From: Promicromonospora umidemergens
GTDB lineage: Bacteria; Actinomycetota; Actinomycetes; Actinomycetales; Cellulomonadaceae
Length of the DNA: 64,000 nt
NCBI RefSeq assembly: GCF_024171995.1
Contig: NZ_JAMTCT010000016.1
Span: 1 to 64,000, forward strand
Direction: 5' to 3'
The notes below the pieces were generated by a model. It was given only the letters and a program-made list of their open reading frames with translations, was not told where the DNA came from and searched no databases. Position numbers and translations under genes: made by a program. Positions 41,852 to 50,931 of the stretch are shown here, one piece after another (position 1 is the first letter of the stretch; each line of letters starts with the position of its first letter).

Positions 41852-44665
41852 ATGCCGACCCCAGTACTTCGGCGGTACCTTCCCTCGGCCCGGCGGGCCT
41901 GTGCTTCTCTGATCGCGTCCGGGCTGGTGCTCGGCCTCGCGACGACCACTGCCGGTGCCGCGCCTGCCCGTGCCGAAAGTCCACCGGCAGGCCTTCCTGC
42001 CGCGGTGGTCCCGACGGCCACCGAGTCCCTTGACCCCGCCTTCGTGCAGGAGGGCATGCCGAGCGGGCACGGCGGGCAGGTGGTTGCGTGGGGCGACCGT
42101 GCGGGAGCCTACGACCCCGCGAGCAGCCAGCGTGTGCCGGCCGCGTTCCCCGACGGTGTGCACGCAACCGCCATCTCTACCGACGGGTCAGACCTTCTGA
42201 TCCTCCGCAGCGACGGGCGAGTCGTCGACCCCTCACTGGCCGACCCACAGGCGGCTGTGCCGCCGGACGGCATGACCTACGTCGCGGTCGCTGCCATGTC
42301 TAACCGCGGCGGGCGGTTGCTACGGTCGGACGGTGCCGTCGTGTCGCAGGACGGACAGCACGTCATGGAACCGCCGGACGGGACCACGTACACCGCGATC
42401 GCCGGCCTGTACGTCCTGCGCTCCGACGGCGTTCTGGAGGCCCCCGCGGGCGACCCAGCCACCTGCACGGATGCGCTCGTTCCCGGACCGGGTCTTAGCT
42501 ACACGGCCATCTCGGCGCGCGGAAGCATGTACAGGTGGGCGGCGCTCCGGAGCGACGGCGCCTACGTGTACTGCGAGGGGCGCGGCGCCGAGGAGGCAGC
42601 GAAGGTGATCAGGCCACCGTCGGGGACACGCTTCATCGGTATCGACATGGGCCGGAGCGACGTCCTTGCCGCCACGGCCGACGGCAGGGTGCTCTCCTCG
42701 GCGAGCGGCCGGCTGGCCGCTGCCCCACCGAGTCGGTCGATCATCTCGCTCACCGCGATGGAGGACGGCCAGGGCGCAGCAGCCCTCGACGACGGCACGA
42801 TCATGAGCTGGGGCATGGACTCGGAGAACTCCGCGCTACCGGGAGTACCTGCTGACCGTGCCGCCTTCTCAGCGGTCGGAGGAGACACCGGACACGGGAT
42901 CCACTGGGCGATCATGATCGGGGACGCCATCCCGGTCGAGGTCGTGGTGGACAACGACGCCCCGCAGGACCGCGTGCCGCGCGTGACGGATACGGTGAGG
43001 TTCGACGTGACGGCCACCCTGGCAGACGGCACGCCCGCGGATGGCACGGTCACGCTGAACGTCCAGGCCCCGGACGGGCGGACGAGCGAGGTCGCCGCTG
43101 CCGGCGCCTTCGGCGGGACCGGAGAAGCGGTGTTCGCGCTACCCGACCACGAGCAGGTCGGCACCTACGATGTCGACGTCACGTTCCTCGGTTCCCCGTA
43201 CGTGACCACTGCCGTGCGCACCAGCCTCGACCTCGCAGAGCCCAGCCCGGTCGTCATCACCGCGTCAGGCCCGACGAGCTGGCCGGCGACCTCGGAAGAC
43301 ACGTTGTGCTTCGATCTGGCGACAGAGGACGGGTCACCTCGGTGGTCGCCGCACGACGACGTCGCGATCACCGTCGACGGCCACCCGGAGCACGACTACG
43401 CGACCAGCGGTGTCGATCGCGTGTGTCTGGACAGTCTCCAGCTCCGCCAGGGCTCCTACACGGTCCACGTCCGATATGAGGGCTGGGGTGCTGCGGACGC
43501 CGCATCACTGACGGCGGACGTCGTGGTGCTGCGGCCTTGGTCGACAGACATCTGGAGCGACCTGCCGACGTCGTGGCGCTACGGACAGATGCCCGATTCG
43601 ATCCGGACCGCAGTGTCCTCCATCGGTCCCGAGTCCTCCACCGGTCCCGTCCCGGTCGGAACCGTCGACATCGAGCATGAGAACGGGACGCCGTTCGGGT
43701 CCAGCATGGTTCTCGGCGAGACCGGTCATGCCGATATCGGGATCAGCCACGAGGAGGAGCTGGTTCCCGGCGAGTACCCGATGATGATGAGGTACCGAGG
43801 CGGCTACGGCTTCTTCCCCACCCGCCTGAGGCGAACGGTCTGGGTCCTCCCGGCCGTTTTCACCGCGACGCCGGATCCGACGATCACCGGGACGGCGAAG
43901 GTCGGCTCGAAGCTGACCGCGGATCCGGGTACCTGGTCGCCGGTCCCCACGAAGCTCTGGTACGCGTGGTACGCCGACCGCAAGGTCGTCACCGGTGCGA
44001 CGACGAGGACGTTCACCGTTCCGGCGTCCGCGGCGGGCAAGACGATCACGGTGCGGGTCGGGGCCTTCAAAGAGCACTACAGGCGGAGCTCGTCGTCGAG
44101 CGCGCCCACGGCAGTAGTCGCCCGCGGGACCTTCACGGCACCGCGGCCGACCATCACGGGCACGGCGAAGGTCGGCAGGACGCTGACGGTGAACCGTGGG
44201 GCGTGGTCGCCCGTGCCGTCGTCGGTGAAGTACGTGTGGAAGGCGAACGGAACGACGATCGCGACCCGGACGAGCAACAAGTTCGTGGTGCCTCCCTCCG
44301 CCTGGAACAAGCGGCTGACGGTCACGGTCACGGGGTCGCGAGCCGGGTACACGACGAAGTCGGTGGCGAAGGAGGCAACCGCGAAGGTCGCAGCCGGGAC
44401 GTTCACAGCGCAGCGGCCGACGATCACGGGGACGACGCGGGTCGGCTCGACGTTGACGGTCGGCCGTGGCACGTGGTCGCCCACGCCGTCGTCGGTCACG
44501 TACTTGTGGAGGGCGGACGGCGTGCTTCTCGATCTGCGGACGAGCAACCGGTTCGTCATCCCGTCGCAGGCTCGGGGCAAGCGGCTGACGGTCACGGTCG
44601 TCGGCTCCCGCACCGGCTACACGACCAAGTCGGTGGCGAGCTACCGGACGGCCGCGATCCGCTGA
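41852..44665 (+). CDS. Large exported protein with RCC1-like propeller and Ig-like repeats
   Basis: 937 residues from ATG 41852 (GGAG six bases upstream). A signal peptide ends near APARAES. Residues about 70-350 hold repeats with LRSDG and DDGTIMSWG motifs that resemble RCC1-type beta-propeller blades. Ig-like domains follow. The last 270 residues are three tandem repeats of about 88 residues with the pattern TITGTAKVGxxLT, GxWSPxPxxxxYxW and VTGSRxGYTTKSVA. No catalytic site or sortase signal is seen, so it is probably a released or loosely held surface protein, perhaps for adhesion or glycan binding. Confidence 0.78.
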   Translation: MPTPVLRRYLPSARRACASLIASGLVLGLATTTAGAAPARAESPPAGLPAAVVPTATESLDPAFVQEGMPSGHGGQVVAWGDRAGAYDPASSQRVPAAFPDGVHATAISTDGSDLLILRSDGRVVDPSLADPQAAVPPDGMTYVAVAAMSNRGGRLLRSDGAVVSQDGQHVMEPPDGTTYTAIAGLYVLRSDGVLEAPAGDPATCTDALVPGPGLSYTAISARGSMYRWAALRSDGAYVYCEGRGAEEAAKVIRPPSGTRFIGIDMGRSDVLAATADGRVLSSASGRLAAAPPSRSIISLTAMEDGQGAAALDDGTIMSWGMDSENSALPGVPADRAAFSAVGGDTGHGIHWAIMIGDAIPVEVVVDNDAPQDRVPRVTDTVRFDVTATLADGTPADGTVTLNVQAPDGRTSEVAAAGAFGGTGEAVFALPDHEQVGTYDVDVTFLGSPYVTTAVRTSLDLAEPSPVVITASGPTSWPATSEDTLCFDLATEDGSPRWSPHDDVAITVDGHPEHDYATSGVDRVCLDSLQLRQGSYTVHVRYEGWGAADAASLTADVVVLRPWSTDIWSDLPTSWRYGQMPDSIRTAVSSIGPESSTGPVPVGTVDIEHENGTPFGSSMVLGETGHADIGISHEEELVPGEYPMMMRYRGGYGFFPTRLRRTVWVLPAVFTATPDPTITGTAKVGSKLTADPGTWSPVPTKLWYAWYADRKVVTGATTRTFTVPASAAGKTITVRVGAFKEHYRRSSSSSAPTAVVARGTFTAPRPTITGTAKVGRTLTVNRGAWSPVPSSVKYVWKANGTTIATRTSNKFVVPPSAWNKRLTVTVTGSRAGYTTKSVAKEATAKVAAGTFTAQRPTITGTTRVGSTLTVGRGTWSPTPSSVTYLWRADGVLLDLRTSNRFVIPSQARGKRLTVTVVGSRTGYTTKSVASYRTAAIR

Positions 44666-44689
44666 CCTGCGGGTCCTGACTGCCAAGAA

Positions 44690-44719
44690 TCTCCCGCCCG
44701 GAGCGATCCGGGCGGGAGA
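44690..44719 (+). terminator. 13-bp hairpin terminator
   Basis: TCTCCCGCCCGGA pairs with TCCGGGCGGGAGA around a GCGA tetraloop, 24 bases after the large exported protein's stop codon. Confidence 0.85.
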
Positions 44720-44797
44720 CTCAGCCGATTCATGGCGAGCCGGCTGGGGAGAAGTGCTCATGTCAGACGCCCGGGACGGCCCGGGTCCGGGCATGAC

Positions 44798-44828
44798 GAA
44801 GGCCCCGACTCGATGAGTCGGGGCCTTC
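44798..44828 (-). terminator. 14-bp hairpin after tRNA-Leu
   Basis: GAAGGCCCCGACTC pairs with its exact complement around a GAT loop, ten bases past the tRNA 3' end on the minus strand. Confidence 0.82.
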
Positions 44829-44837
44829 TTCACAACG

Positions 44838-44921
44838 TGCGCGAGGGGGGAGTTGAACCCCCACGCCCTTTCGGGCACACGGACCTGAACCGTGCGCGTC
44901 TGCCTATTCCGCCACTCGCGC
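44838..44921 (-). tRNA. tRNA-Leu (CAG anticodon)
   Basis: The acceptor stem GCGCGAG pairs with CTCGCGC. The anticodon loop TTCAGGT between CACGG and CCGTG gives anticodon CAG, reading CUG leucine codons. A long variable arm (TGCCCGAAAGGGCG) and the T-arm GGGGGTTCAACTCCCCC are present, as expected for class II tRNA-Leu. The CCA end is not encoded. About 84 bases including the discriminator A. Confidence 0.93.
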
Positions 44922-45159
44922 GCTGCTGGATGAGGCTAGCACGGCACAGAGGGACACTCCGAATCCAATAACCGTGAAGTGGTTCACGTCCCGCCGCAGG
45001 TCCGGTAGCGTGCGGATCCGCCCACACCTCTCTTCACCGCGCCACCTGAGGGAAGATCGGAGAAGATCCGCAGGACATCCACAGTATTGGAGTCTGCGGG
45101 GACCTACCGGTCTATACGATCTAGGTAGTCTGCCCGGCGCAGACCCGGAAGGAGGTGGC

Positions 45160-45876
45160 ATGGGCGCCCTGGACCGCTTCGAGAAGAGCGTGGAGCGCAT
45201 GATGAACAACGCGTTCGCCAAGGTGGGACGTGGCGAGGTGAAGCCGGTCGAACTGGCGAGCAGGCTGCGACGCGAGCTCGACGACCGTGCCGCGGTCGTC
45301 GGACGCGACCGTACTGTCGCGCCGAACGAGTTCACCATCGAGCTCGCTCCGGACGACTTCGCGCAGATCGAGGCGTGGGGTGCACAGACCCTCGCCGACG
45401 AGCTCGCGTCCAACATCACGGCGTACGCCGCGACGCAGCACTATGCGTTCGTCGGCCCCGTGAGCGTGACGTTCGACGAGCAGTACGAGCTGGTACCCGG
45501 CCGCTTCACGGTGCGATCACGCAGCGTGCAGGGAAGCGTCGCCCCGGCGACGTCCGGCGCGCCGACCGGCCGGCACCCGCTCATCGACATCGATGGCCAG
45601 CGGTACCTGCTCACCGGCCCCGTGACCGTCATCGGTCGCGACGCCGAGGCGGACATCGTGGTGGACGACCCGGGCGTGTCCCGGCGCCACCTGGAGATCC
45701 GCGTGACGCCGGACGGCGTCGTGGCGACCGACATGGGCTCGACGAACGGCCTGTACGTGGAGGGTCACCAGGTTCCGGCCGCGACCCTGCTCGATGGCAA
45801 CACGATGACCATCGGCCGTACCCGCATCATGTTCTGGACCGGTAGCGCATCCGGTGCAGACAACGAGGACTGGTGA
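45160..45876 (+). CDS. fhaA: FHA-domain protein FhaA (DUF3662)
   Basis: 238 residues from ATG 45160 with AAGGAGG upstream. The N-terminal DUF3662 domain starts MGALDRFEKSVERMM; the C-terminal FHA domain (about 150-225) has GRDAEADIV, SRRHLEIR and STNGLYV, the phosphothreonine-binding loops. In mycobacteria FhaA binds PknB-phosphorylated MviN and controls peptidoglycan synthesis at the septum. It is the first gene of the kinase-division cluster. Confidence 0.92.
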   Translation: MGALDRFEKSVERMMNNAFAKVGRGEVKPVELASRLRRELDDRAAVVGRDRTVAPNEFTIELAPDDFAQIEAWGAQTLADELASNITAYAATQHYAFVGPVSVTFDEQYELVPGRFTVRSRSVQGSVAPATSGAPTGRHPLIDIDGQRYLLTGPVTVIGRDAEADIVVDDPGVSRRHLEIRVTPDGVVATDMGSTNGLYVEGHQVPAATLLDGNTMTIGRTRIMFWTGSASGADNEDW

Positions 45877-45886
45877 AAATCCCGAC

Positions 45887-46378
45887 ATGAGCGAGCTGAC
45901 GTTCACCCTGCTTCGGCTGGGCTACCTCGTGCTGCTGTGGGTGTTCGTGCTCTCCGCCGTCGCCGTGCTCCGGCGCGACCTGGCCGGACCACGCACGCCC
46001 AGCAGCCGACGGCGCCGACCGGAGCTCGCGGGTCCGGCCCCGGCGCCGACCCCCGGTGGCGGCGCGCCCCGCGCTCCCCAGCGCGGCGGCCCCTCGCGAC
46101 TCGTCGTGGTGGCGGGCCCGCTCACGGGGACCACCATCCCGCTCACGTCGTCCGGCGTACTGATCGGACGTGCGCCGAGCTGCACCCTCGTGCTCGACGA
46201 CGACTACTCGTCGTCGCGCCACGCACGGATCTTCCCCCAGGGCGGCCAGTGGTTCGTGGAGGACCTCGGCTCCACGAACGGCACCTACATCGGCGAGGAG
46301 CGCGTGCAGGGGATCATCCCGCTCGCTCCGGGTGTGGGCGTGCAGATCGGACAGTCCGTCGTCGAGCTCCAGGGATGA
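45887..46378 (+). CDS. fhaB: Membrane FHA-domain protein FhaB/FipA-like
   Basis: 163 residues. One N-terminal transmembrane helix (about 8-26) and a Pro/Arg-rich linker lead to a C-terminal FHA domain with GRAPSCTLV, SSRHARIF and STNGTYIG. In mycobacteria FipA links phosphorylated FtsZ and FtsQ at the septum. It starts 11 bases after fhaA. Confidence 0.9.
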   Translation: MSELTFTLLRLGYLVLLWVFVLSAVAVLRRDLAGPRTPSSRRRRPELAGPAPAPTPGGGAPRAPQRGGPSRLVVVAGPLTGTTIPLTSSGVLIGRAPSCTLVLDDDYSSSRHARIFPQGGQWFVEDLGSTNGTYIGEERVQGIIPLAPGVGVQIGQSVVELQG

Positions 46379-46385
46379 CCATCAC

Positions 46386-47921
46386 GTGACCGTGACCTTG
46401 CGGTATGCCGCGCGTTCCGACGTCGGCCTCGTCCGCTCCAACAATCAGGACTCCGCCTACGCGGGGCCCAACCTCCTCGTCGTGGCCGACGGGATGGGCG
46501 GGCACGCCGGCGGCGACGTCGCGTCCGCGCTGACGATCGCTGCCCTGGTGGCTCTTGACCGCCCTGACCACAGCTCCGACCAGTCGATGTCCCAGCTGGA
46601 ACGCTCGATCGACCGCGCGAGGCAGGACCTCGTCGACGCGACGACGGCCGACCCGGACCTGGCGGGCATGGGCACCACGGTCACGGCGCTGCTGAAGTCC
46701 GGCAACACGCTGGCCATGGCCCACCTGGGCGACTCGCGCGCGTACCTGCTGCGCGACGGCACCCTCGCGCAGGTCACCGTGGACCACACCTTCGTCCAGC
46801 ACCTGGTCGACACCGGCCGCATCACGCCCGACGAGGCGGAGAGCCATCCGCAGCGCAACGTCGTCATGCGGGTCCTCGGCGACTTCGACCTGGACCTCAC
46901 GCCCGACCTGTCGATCCGCGAGGCCGTGCCCGGCGACCGCTGGATGCTCTGTTCCGACGGTCTGTCCGGGTTCGTGCCCGACGACGAGATCGCCGGGGTC
47001 CTCGTCTCGATCACCACCCCGCAGGACGCCGTCGAGCGACTCGTCTCGATGTCCATGCGTGCGGGCAGCACCGACAACATCACCGTCGTCGTGGCCGACG
47101 TCCTCGACGAGGCGGCCGCTGCCACGACCGCCGCCACGGTCACCCCGGAGATCGTCGGCTCGGCCGCGCTCGCCGGCGTGACCGCTGGGGGCGGCGACCA
47201 GGCCTCGCCCACCTCCCTGCCGGGCTCCGACATCGATGGCGACACCGTGACCGGCTTCACCAGGTCCACGGTGCCAGGGGGCAGCCAGCCCGCCACCGCG
47301 CCCATCGCGGTGAGCGTCCTGCCCGACGCCGTGGCGCAGGACGGGCTCGCCGACACGCTGGAGCAGGCGATGCTCGCGGGCGGGTCCGAGGAGGAGCAGT
47401 ACCAGCCGGACATCCAGCCCGACGACGACCTGGACGGAGAGGCCGACGACGAGGAGACCCCGCCGAAGAAGCGCGTCTGGCTGACCGTGCTCGGTGCACT
47501 GCTGCTCGTCGTGGGCCTCGTGCTGGCGGGCTGGGCCGGCTTTCGCTGGACGCAGACCCAGTACTACGTCGGCGAGTCGGACGGCCAGGTCGCCGTGTTC
47601 CGCGGCATCCCGGCGACGGCGGGCCCCCTGACCTTCTCGACCCCGGTCGAGCTCACCGGCACGCGTGTCGACGAGCTGCCCGACTTCGTCGCCAACCGCG
47701 TGAACGAGAGCATCCGAGCCACGTCGCTCGAGGACGCCCGGGGGCGGGCCGACCGCCTCATCGAGGACGCGACCGAGGAGCCCGAGCCGACGCCGTCGCC
47801 CACTTCTGCTCCCACGTCGACTCCGACTTCCACTCCCACCACGAGTGACGAGCCCAACGGTGGCTCTTCGCCGAAGTCCGAGAGGACTTCGAACGACTCC
47901 GGTCAGGAGAAGAACGGATGA
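46386..47921 (+). CDS. pstP: Ser/Thr protein phosphatase PstP (PP2C family)
   Basis: 511 residues from GTG 46386. The PP2C domain spans about 1-245 with VADGMGGHAGGD, GDSRAYLLRDG, CSDGLSG and TDNITVVV, the metal-binding aspartates. An acidic linker, one transmembrane helix (about 361-385) and an extracellular tail rich in Pro/Thr/Ser follow, as in mycobacterial PstP. It dephosphorylates PknA/PknB and their targets. Its last four bases (ATGA) overlap the start of rodA. Confidence 0.93.
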   Translation: MTVTLRYAARSDVGLVRSNNQDSAYAGPNLLVVADGMGGHAGGDVASALTIAALVALDRPDHSSDQSMSQLERSIDRARQDLVDATTADPDLAGMGTTVTALLKSGNTLAMAHLGDSRAYLLRDGTLAQVTVDHTFVQHLVDTGRITPDEAESHPQRNVVMRVLGDFDLDLTPDLSIREAVPGDRWMLCSDGLSGFVPDDEIAGVLVSITTPQDAVERLVSMSMRAGSTDNITVVVADVLDEAAAATTAATVTPEIVGSAALAGVTAGGGDQASPTSLPGSDIDGDTVTGFTRSTVPGGSQPATAPIAVSVLPDAVAQDGLADTLEQAMLAGGSEEEQYQPDIQPDDDLDGEADDEETPPKKRVWLTVLGALLLVVGLVLAGWAGFRWTQTQYYVGESDGQVAVFRGIPATAGPLTFSTPVELTGTRVDELPDFVANRVNESIRATSLEDARGRADRLIEDATEEPEPTPSPTSAPTSTPTSTPTTSDEPNGGSSPKSERTSNDSGQEKNG

Positions 47922-49399
47922 GCGCGCTCCGGCCCGAGGAGAACGCCCCGTCCCGCGTGGCGGAAGCCGTCCTGATCGTCGTAGCGCTCGCGCTCGGCAT
48001 GGGCGGCATGTGGATGGTCGGCTACTCGCTCGAGGACAGCCTGCCCGAGGGGTTCTGGACCTACTCGATAGTGCTCGCCGCGCTGGCCTTCACCGCGCAC
48101 ATCGTGCTGCGGCTGCGCGCGCCCTACGCCGACCAGGTGATCCTGCCTTCGGTGGTCCTGCTGAACAGCGTGAGCATGGCGACGATCCTGCGGCAGGACC
48201 TCGTCGACATCGACGGCGCCAACGCGTCGCGCCACCTCATGTGGACGGCGCTGGGGATCGTCGTAGCCTGCGTGGTCCTCTTTGTCATCAAGGACCACCG
48301 CAGCCTGCGTCGCCTGACGTACACGGCGATGATCGTCGGCATCGTGCTGGTGATCCTCCCGCTGGTCCCCGGCCTCGGCCGCGAGATCAACGGCGCGCAG
48401 ATCTGGATCTTCATCGGTCCCTTCTCGGCGCAGCCGGCCGAGTTCGCCAAGATCGCGTTCGCCGTGTTCTTCGCGGGCTACCTCGTCGCCAACCGCGACA
48501 CCCTGGCACTGGCCGGCAAGAAGTTCATGGGACTGCAGCTCCCGCGCCTGCGCGACCTCGGCCCGATCCTCATCGTCTGGGCCGTGTCCCTCGCGGTCCT
48601 CATCGGCGAGAAGGACCTCGGTACGTCGCTCCTGTTCTTCGGCCTGTTCGTCGGCATGCTCTACCTCGCCACCGACCGGGTCGGCTGGATAGTCATCGGT
48701 CTCGTGATGTTCGCCGGGGGCGCCGTCGCGGCGTGGTCGATCTTCACCCACGTGCAGCTGCGGGTGAACATCTGGCTGGACGCGCTCAATCCCGACCTCA
48801 TGGACGGCCCGTCGTACCAGCTGGTCCAGGGCCTGTTCGCCATGTCCTACGGCGGCATGTTCGGCGCAGGCTGGGGCGAGGGCTACCCGCAGTACGTGCC
48901 GTTCGCCTTCTCCGACTTCATCTACGCCTCCCTCGGCGAGGAGCTCGGCCTCACCGGGCTGCTCGCGATCCTGCTGATCTACCTGGTGATCGTGCAGCGG
49001 GGCCTGCGGCACGCGGTCGGCGTGCGGGACGGCTTCGGCAAGCTGCTCGCCGGCGGTCTCGCGTTCGTCATGGCCCTGCAGCTCTTCGTGGTGGTCGGCG
49101 GGATCACCCGCGTCATCCCGCTCACCGGTCTGACCCTGCCGTTCATGGCCCAGGGCGGATCGTCCCTGCTCGCGAACTGGATAGTCATCGCACTCATGCT
49201 GCGCATCTCCGATGCCGCCCGACGGCCCTCGGCCCTGCCGACCCGTGGCGCCCTGGCCGACCCGGCACCCGCCGCGGTGGGCGGCGGCGCCATCGAGGTA
49301 GGGGGCGGAAGCCCTGTCCAGGCGGAGACCGAGGCCGGTGCCGGCGGTGGCACGATGCCTGAGGACTCCACGCAGATCATCCGGGGGGTGGACCGGTGA
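47918..49399 (+). CDS. rodA: Peptidoglycan polymerase RodA (SEDS family)
   Basis: 493 residues with about ten to twelve membrane helices. SEDS features are visible: the GAQIWIFIGPFSAQPAEFAK segment, VQGLFAMSYGGMFG and the C-terminal FMAQGGSSLLANW. SEDS proteins polymerise glycan strands from lipid II with a class B PBP partner, here the adjacent PbpA. The C-terminal tail is acidic and Gly-rich. Its start overlaps pstP and its stop overlaps pbpA by four bases. Confidence 0.93.
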   Translation: MSALRPEENAPSRVAEAVLIVVALALGMGGMWMVGYSLEDSLPEGFWTYSIVLAALAFTAHIVLRLRAPYADQVILPSVVLLNSVSMATILRQDLVDIDGANASRHLMWTALGIVVACVVLFVIKDHRSLRRLTYTAMIVGIVLVILPLVPGLGREINGAQIWIFIGPFSAQPAEFAKIAFAVFFAGYLVANRDTLALAGKKFMGLQLPRLRDLGPILIVWAVSLAVLIGEKDLGTSLLFFGLFVGMLYLATDRVGWIVIGLVMFAGGAVAAWSIFTHVQLRVNIWLDALNPDLMDGPSYQLVQGLFAMSYGGMFGAGWGEGYPQYVPFAFSDFIYASLGEELGLTGLLAILLIYLVIVQRGLRHAVGVRDGFGKLLAGGLAFVMALQLFVVVGGITRVIPLTGLTLPFMAQGGSSLLANWIVIALMLRISDAARRPSALPTRGALADPAPAAVGGGAIEVGGGSPVQAETEAGAGGGTMPEDSTQIIRGVDR

Positions 49400-50931
49400 A
49401 CGCGACCCTCCGCCGCCTGTCGACGGTCGTGCTGGTCATGTTCCTGGCCCTCATGGTGTCCACGAGCTGGATCCAGTTCGTGGCCGCGGGCGAGCTGAAC
49501 GACCACCCGAGGAACGTGCGCGGGATCTACAGCGCCCTCGCACGGGACCGCGGCCCCATCGTGGTGAGCGGCGGTGAGGCGGTCGCCACCTCCGTGCCGG
49601 TGGACGACAACTTCAAGTACCAGCGCACGTACTCCGAGGGTGACGCCGGCGCTGCCAGCGTCTACGCGCCCGTCACCGGCTACTTCGCCATCAACGGCAC
49701 GGTCACCGGCATGGAGCGGTACGCGAACAGCTACCTCGCGGGCGAGGACGACTCGCTGTGGCTCGACCGCCTGCAGAACCTCATCACCGGTGAGGAGGCG
49801 CAGGGCTCCTCGGTCGAGCTCACCATCGACCCCAAGGTGCAGAAGGCCGCCTGGGACGCGCTGGGTGACAACATCGGCGCTGCCGTGGCCCTCGACCCGA
49901 AGACCGGAGCCATCCTGGCAATGGTCTCCAAGCCGTCGTACGACCCGAACGCGCTCGCCGTGCACGACGCGGCCGAGGTCACGGCGACCTCTACGGCGTT
50001 GATCAACGACAAGCCGCAGGTCAACTCCATCGACGGCGAGGAGCGGTTCAGCCCGTACGGGCCCACCATCAACCGCGCGATCAACGCCACCTACCCGCCC
50101 GGGTCGACGTTCAAGCTGCTCACCACGGCTGCCGCCATCGAGTACAACGGGATCACTCCGGACACCTCGATCCCGGCGGAGGACGTCTACCAGCTTCCCG
50201 GTACGACCGGCGAGGGTGGCATGGTGCAGAACTACGGCGGCACGAGCTGCGACCCGAGCGGTTCGATGCTGCTCAAGGATGCCCTGCGGATCTCCTGCAA
50301 CACCGCCTTCCTCGCCCTGGCCAACGAGGTCGGCAAGGACGGCATGCAGCAGATGTTCCAGGACTTCGGCTTCACCGAGTCGATCGACATCCCGATGTCG
50401 ACCTCTGTCGGCGCCTACCCGGGCCTGTCCGACACCGCCACGGACGACTCGGCCGCCCGCATCGCCCTCTCCGGCATGGGCCAGGGTGACCTGCGCATGA
50501 CGCCGCTCCAGGTCGCCATGCTGTCGGCCGCCATCGCGAACGACGGCGACCTCATGGAGCCTTACCTCATCCAGAGCGTGCGGGACAGCGACCTCGAGCT
50601 CGTCAGCCAGACCAAGCCGAACCGCTACAAGAGCCCGTTCTCGTCGTCCACGGCTGACGCGCTCACCGAGATGATGGTCACCGTCGTCAACGACGGCTCC
50701 GGAACCGGCGCGCAGATCTCGGGTGTCGAGGTGGCGGGCAAGACCGGCACCGCCGAGGACGACCCGCGGTCGCCCACGCTGTGGTTCACGTCGTTCGCAC
50801 CGGCCGACGACCCGGAGGTCGCCGTCGCCGTCGTGCTGGAGAACGAGGGCCAGTCCACCGACGAGTCCACGGGCGGCGCCCTCGCCAGCCCGATCGCCGC
50901 GCAGATCATGCAGGCGGCGATCTCGAAATGA
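49396..50931 (+). CDS. pbpA: Class B penicillin-binding protein PbpA
   Basis: 511 residues from a GTG overlapping the rodA stop (GTGA). One N-terminal membrane anchor precedes the pedestal region. The transpeptidase motifs are complete: S237TFK, S300CN and K449TG. With RodA it cross-links new peptidoglycan. Its stop codon overlaps the pknA start by one or two bases. Confidence 0.94.
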   Translation: MNATLRRLSTVVLVMFLALMVSTSWIQFVAAGELNDHPRNVRGIYSALARDRGPIVVSGGEAVATSVPVDDNFKYQRTYSEGDAGAASVYAPVTGYFAINGTVTGMERYANSYLAGEDDSLWLDRLQNLITGEEAQGSSVELTIDPKVQKAAWDALGDNIGAAVALDPKTGAILAMVSKPSYDPNALAVHDAAEVTATSTALINDKPQVNSIDGEERFSPYGPTINRAINATYPPGSTFKLLTTAAAIEYNGITPDTSIPAEDVYQLPGTTGEGGMVQNYGGTSCDPSGSMLLKDALRISCNTAFLALANEVGKDGMQQMFQDFGFTESIDIPMSTSVGAYPGLSDTATDDSAARIALSGMGQGDLRMTPLQVAMLSAAIANDGDLMEPYLIQSVRDSDLELVSQTKPNRYKSPFSSSTADALTEMMVTVVNDGSGTGAQISGVEVAGKTGTAEDDPRSPTLWFTSFAPADDPEVAVAVVLENEGQSTDESTGGALASPIAAQIMQAAISK

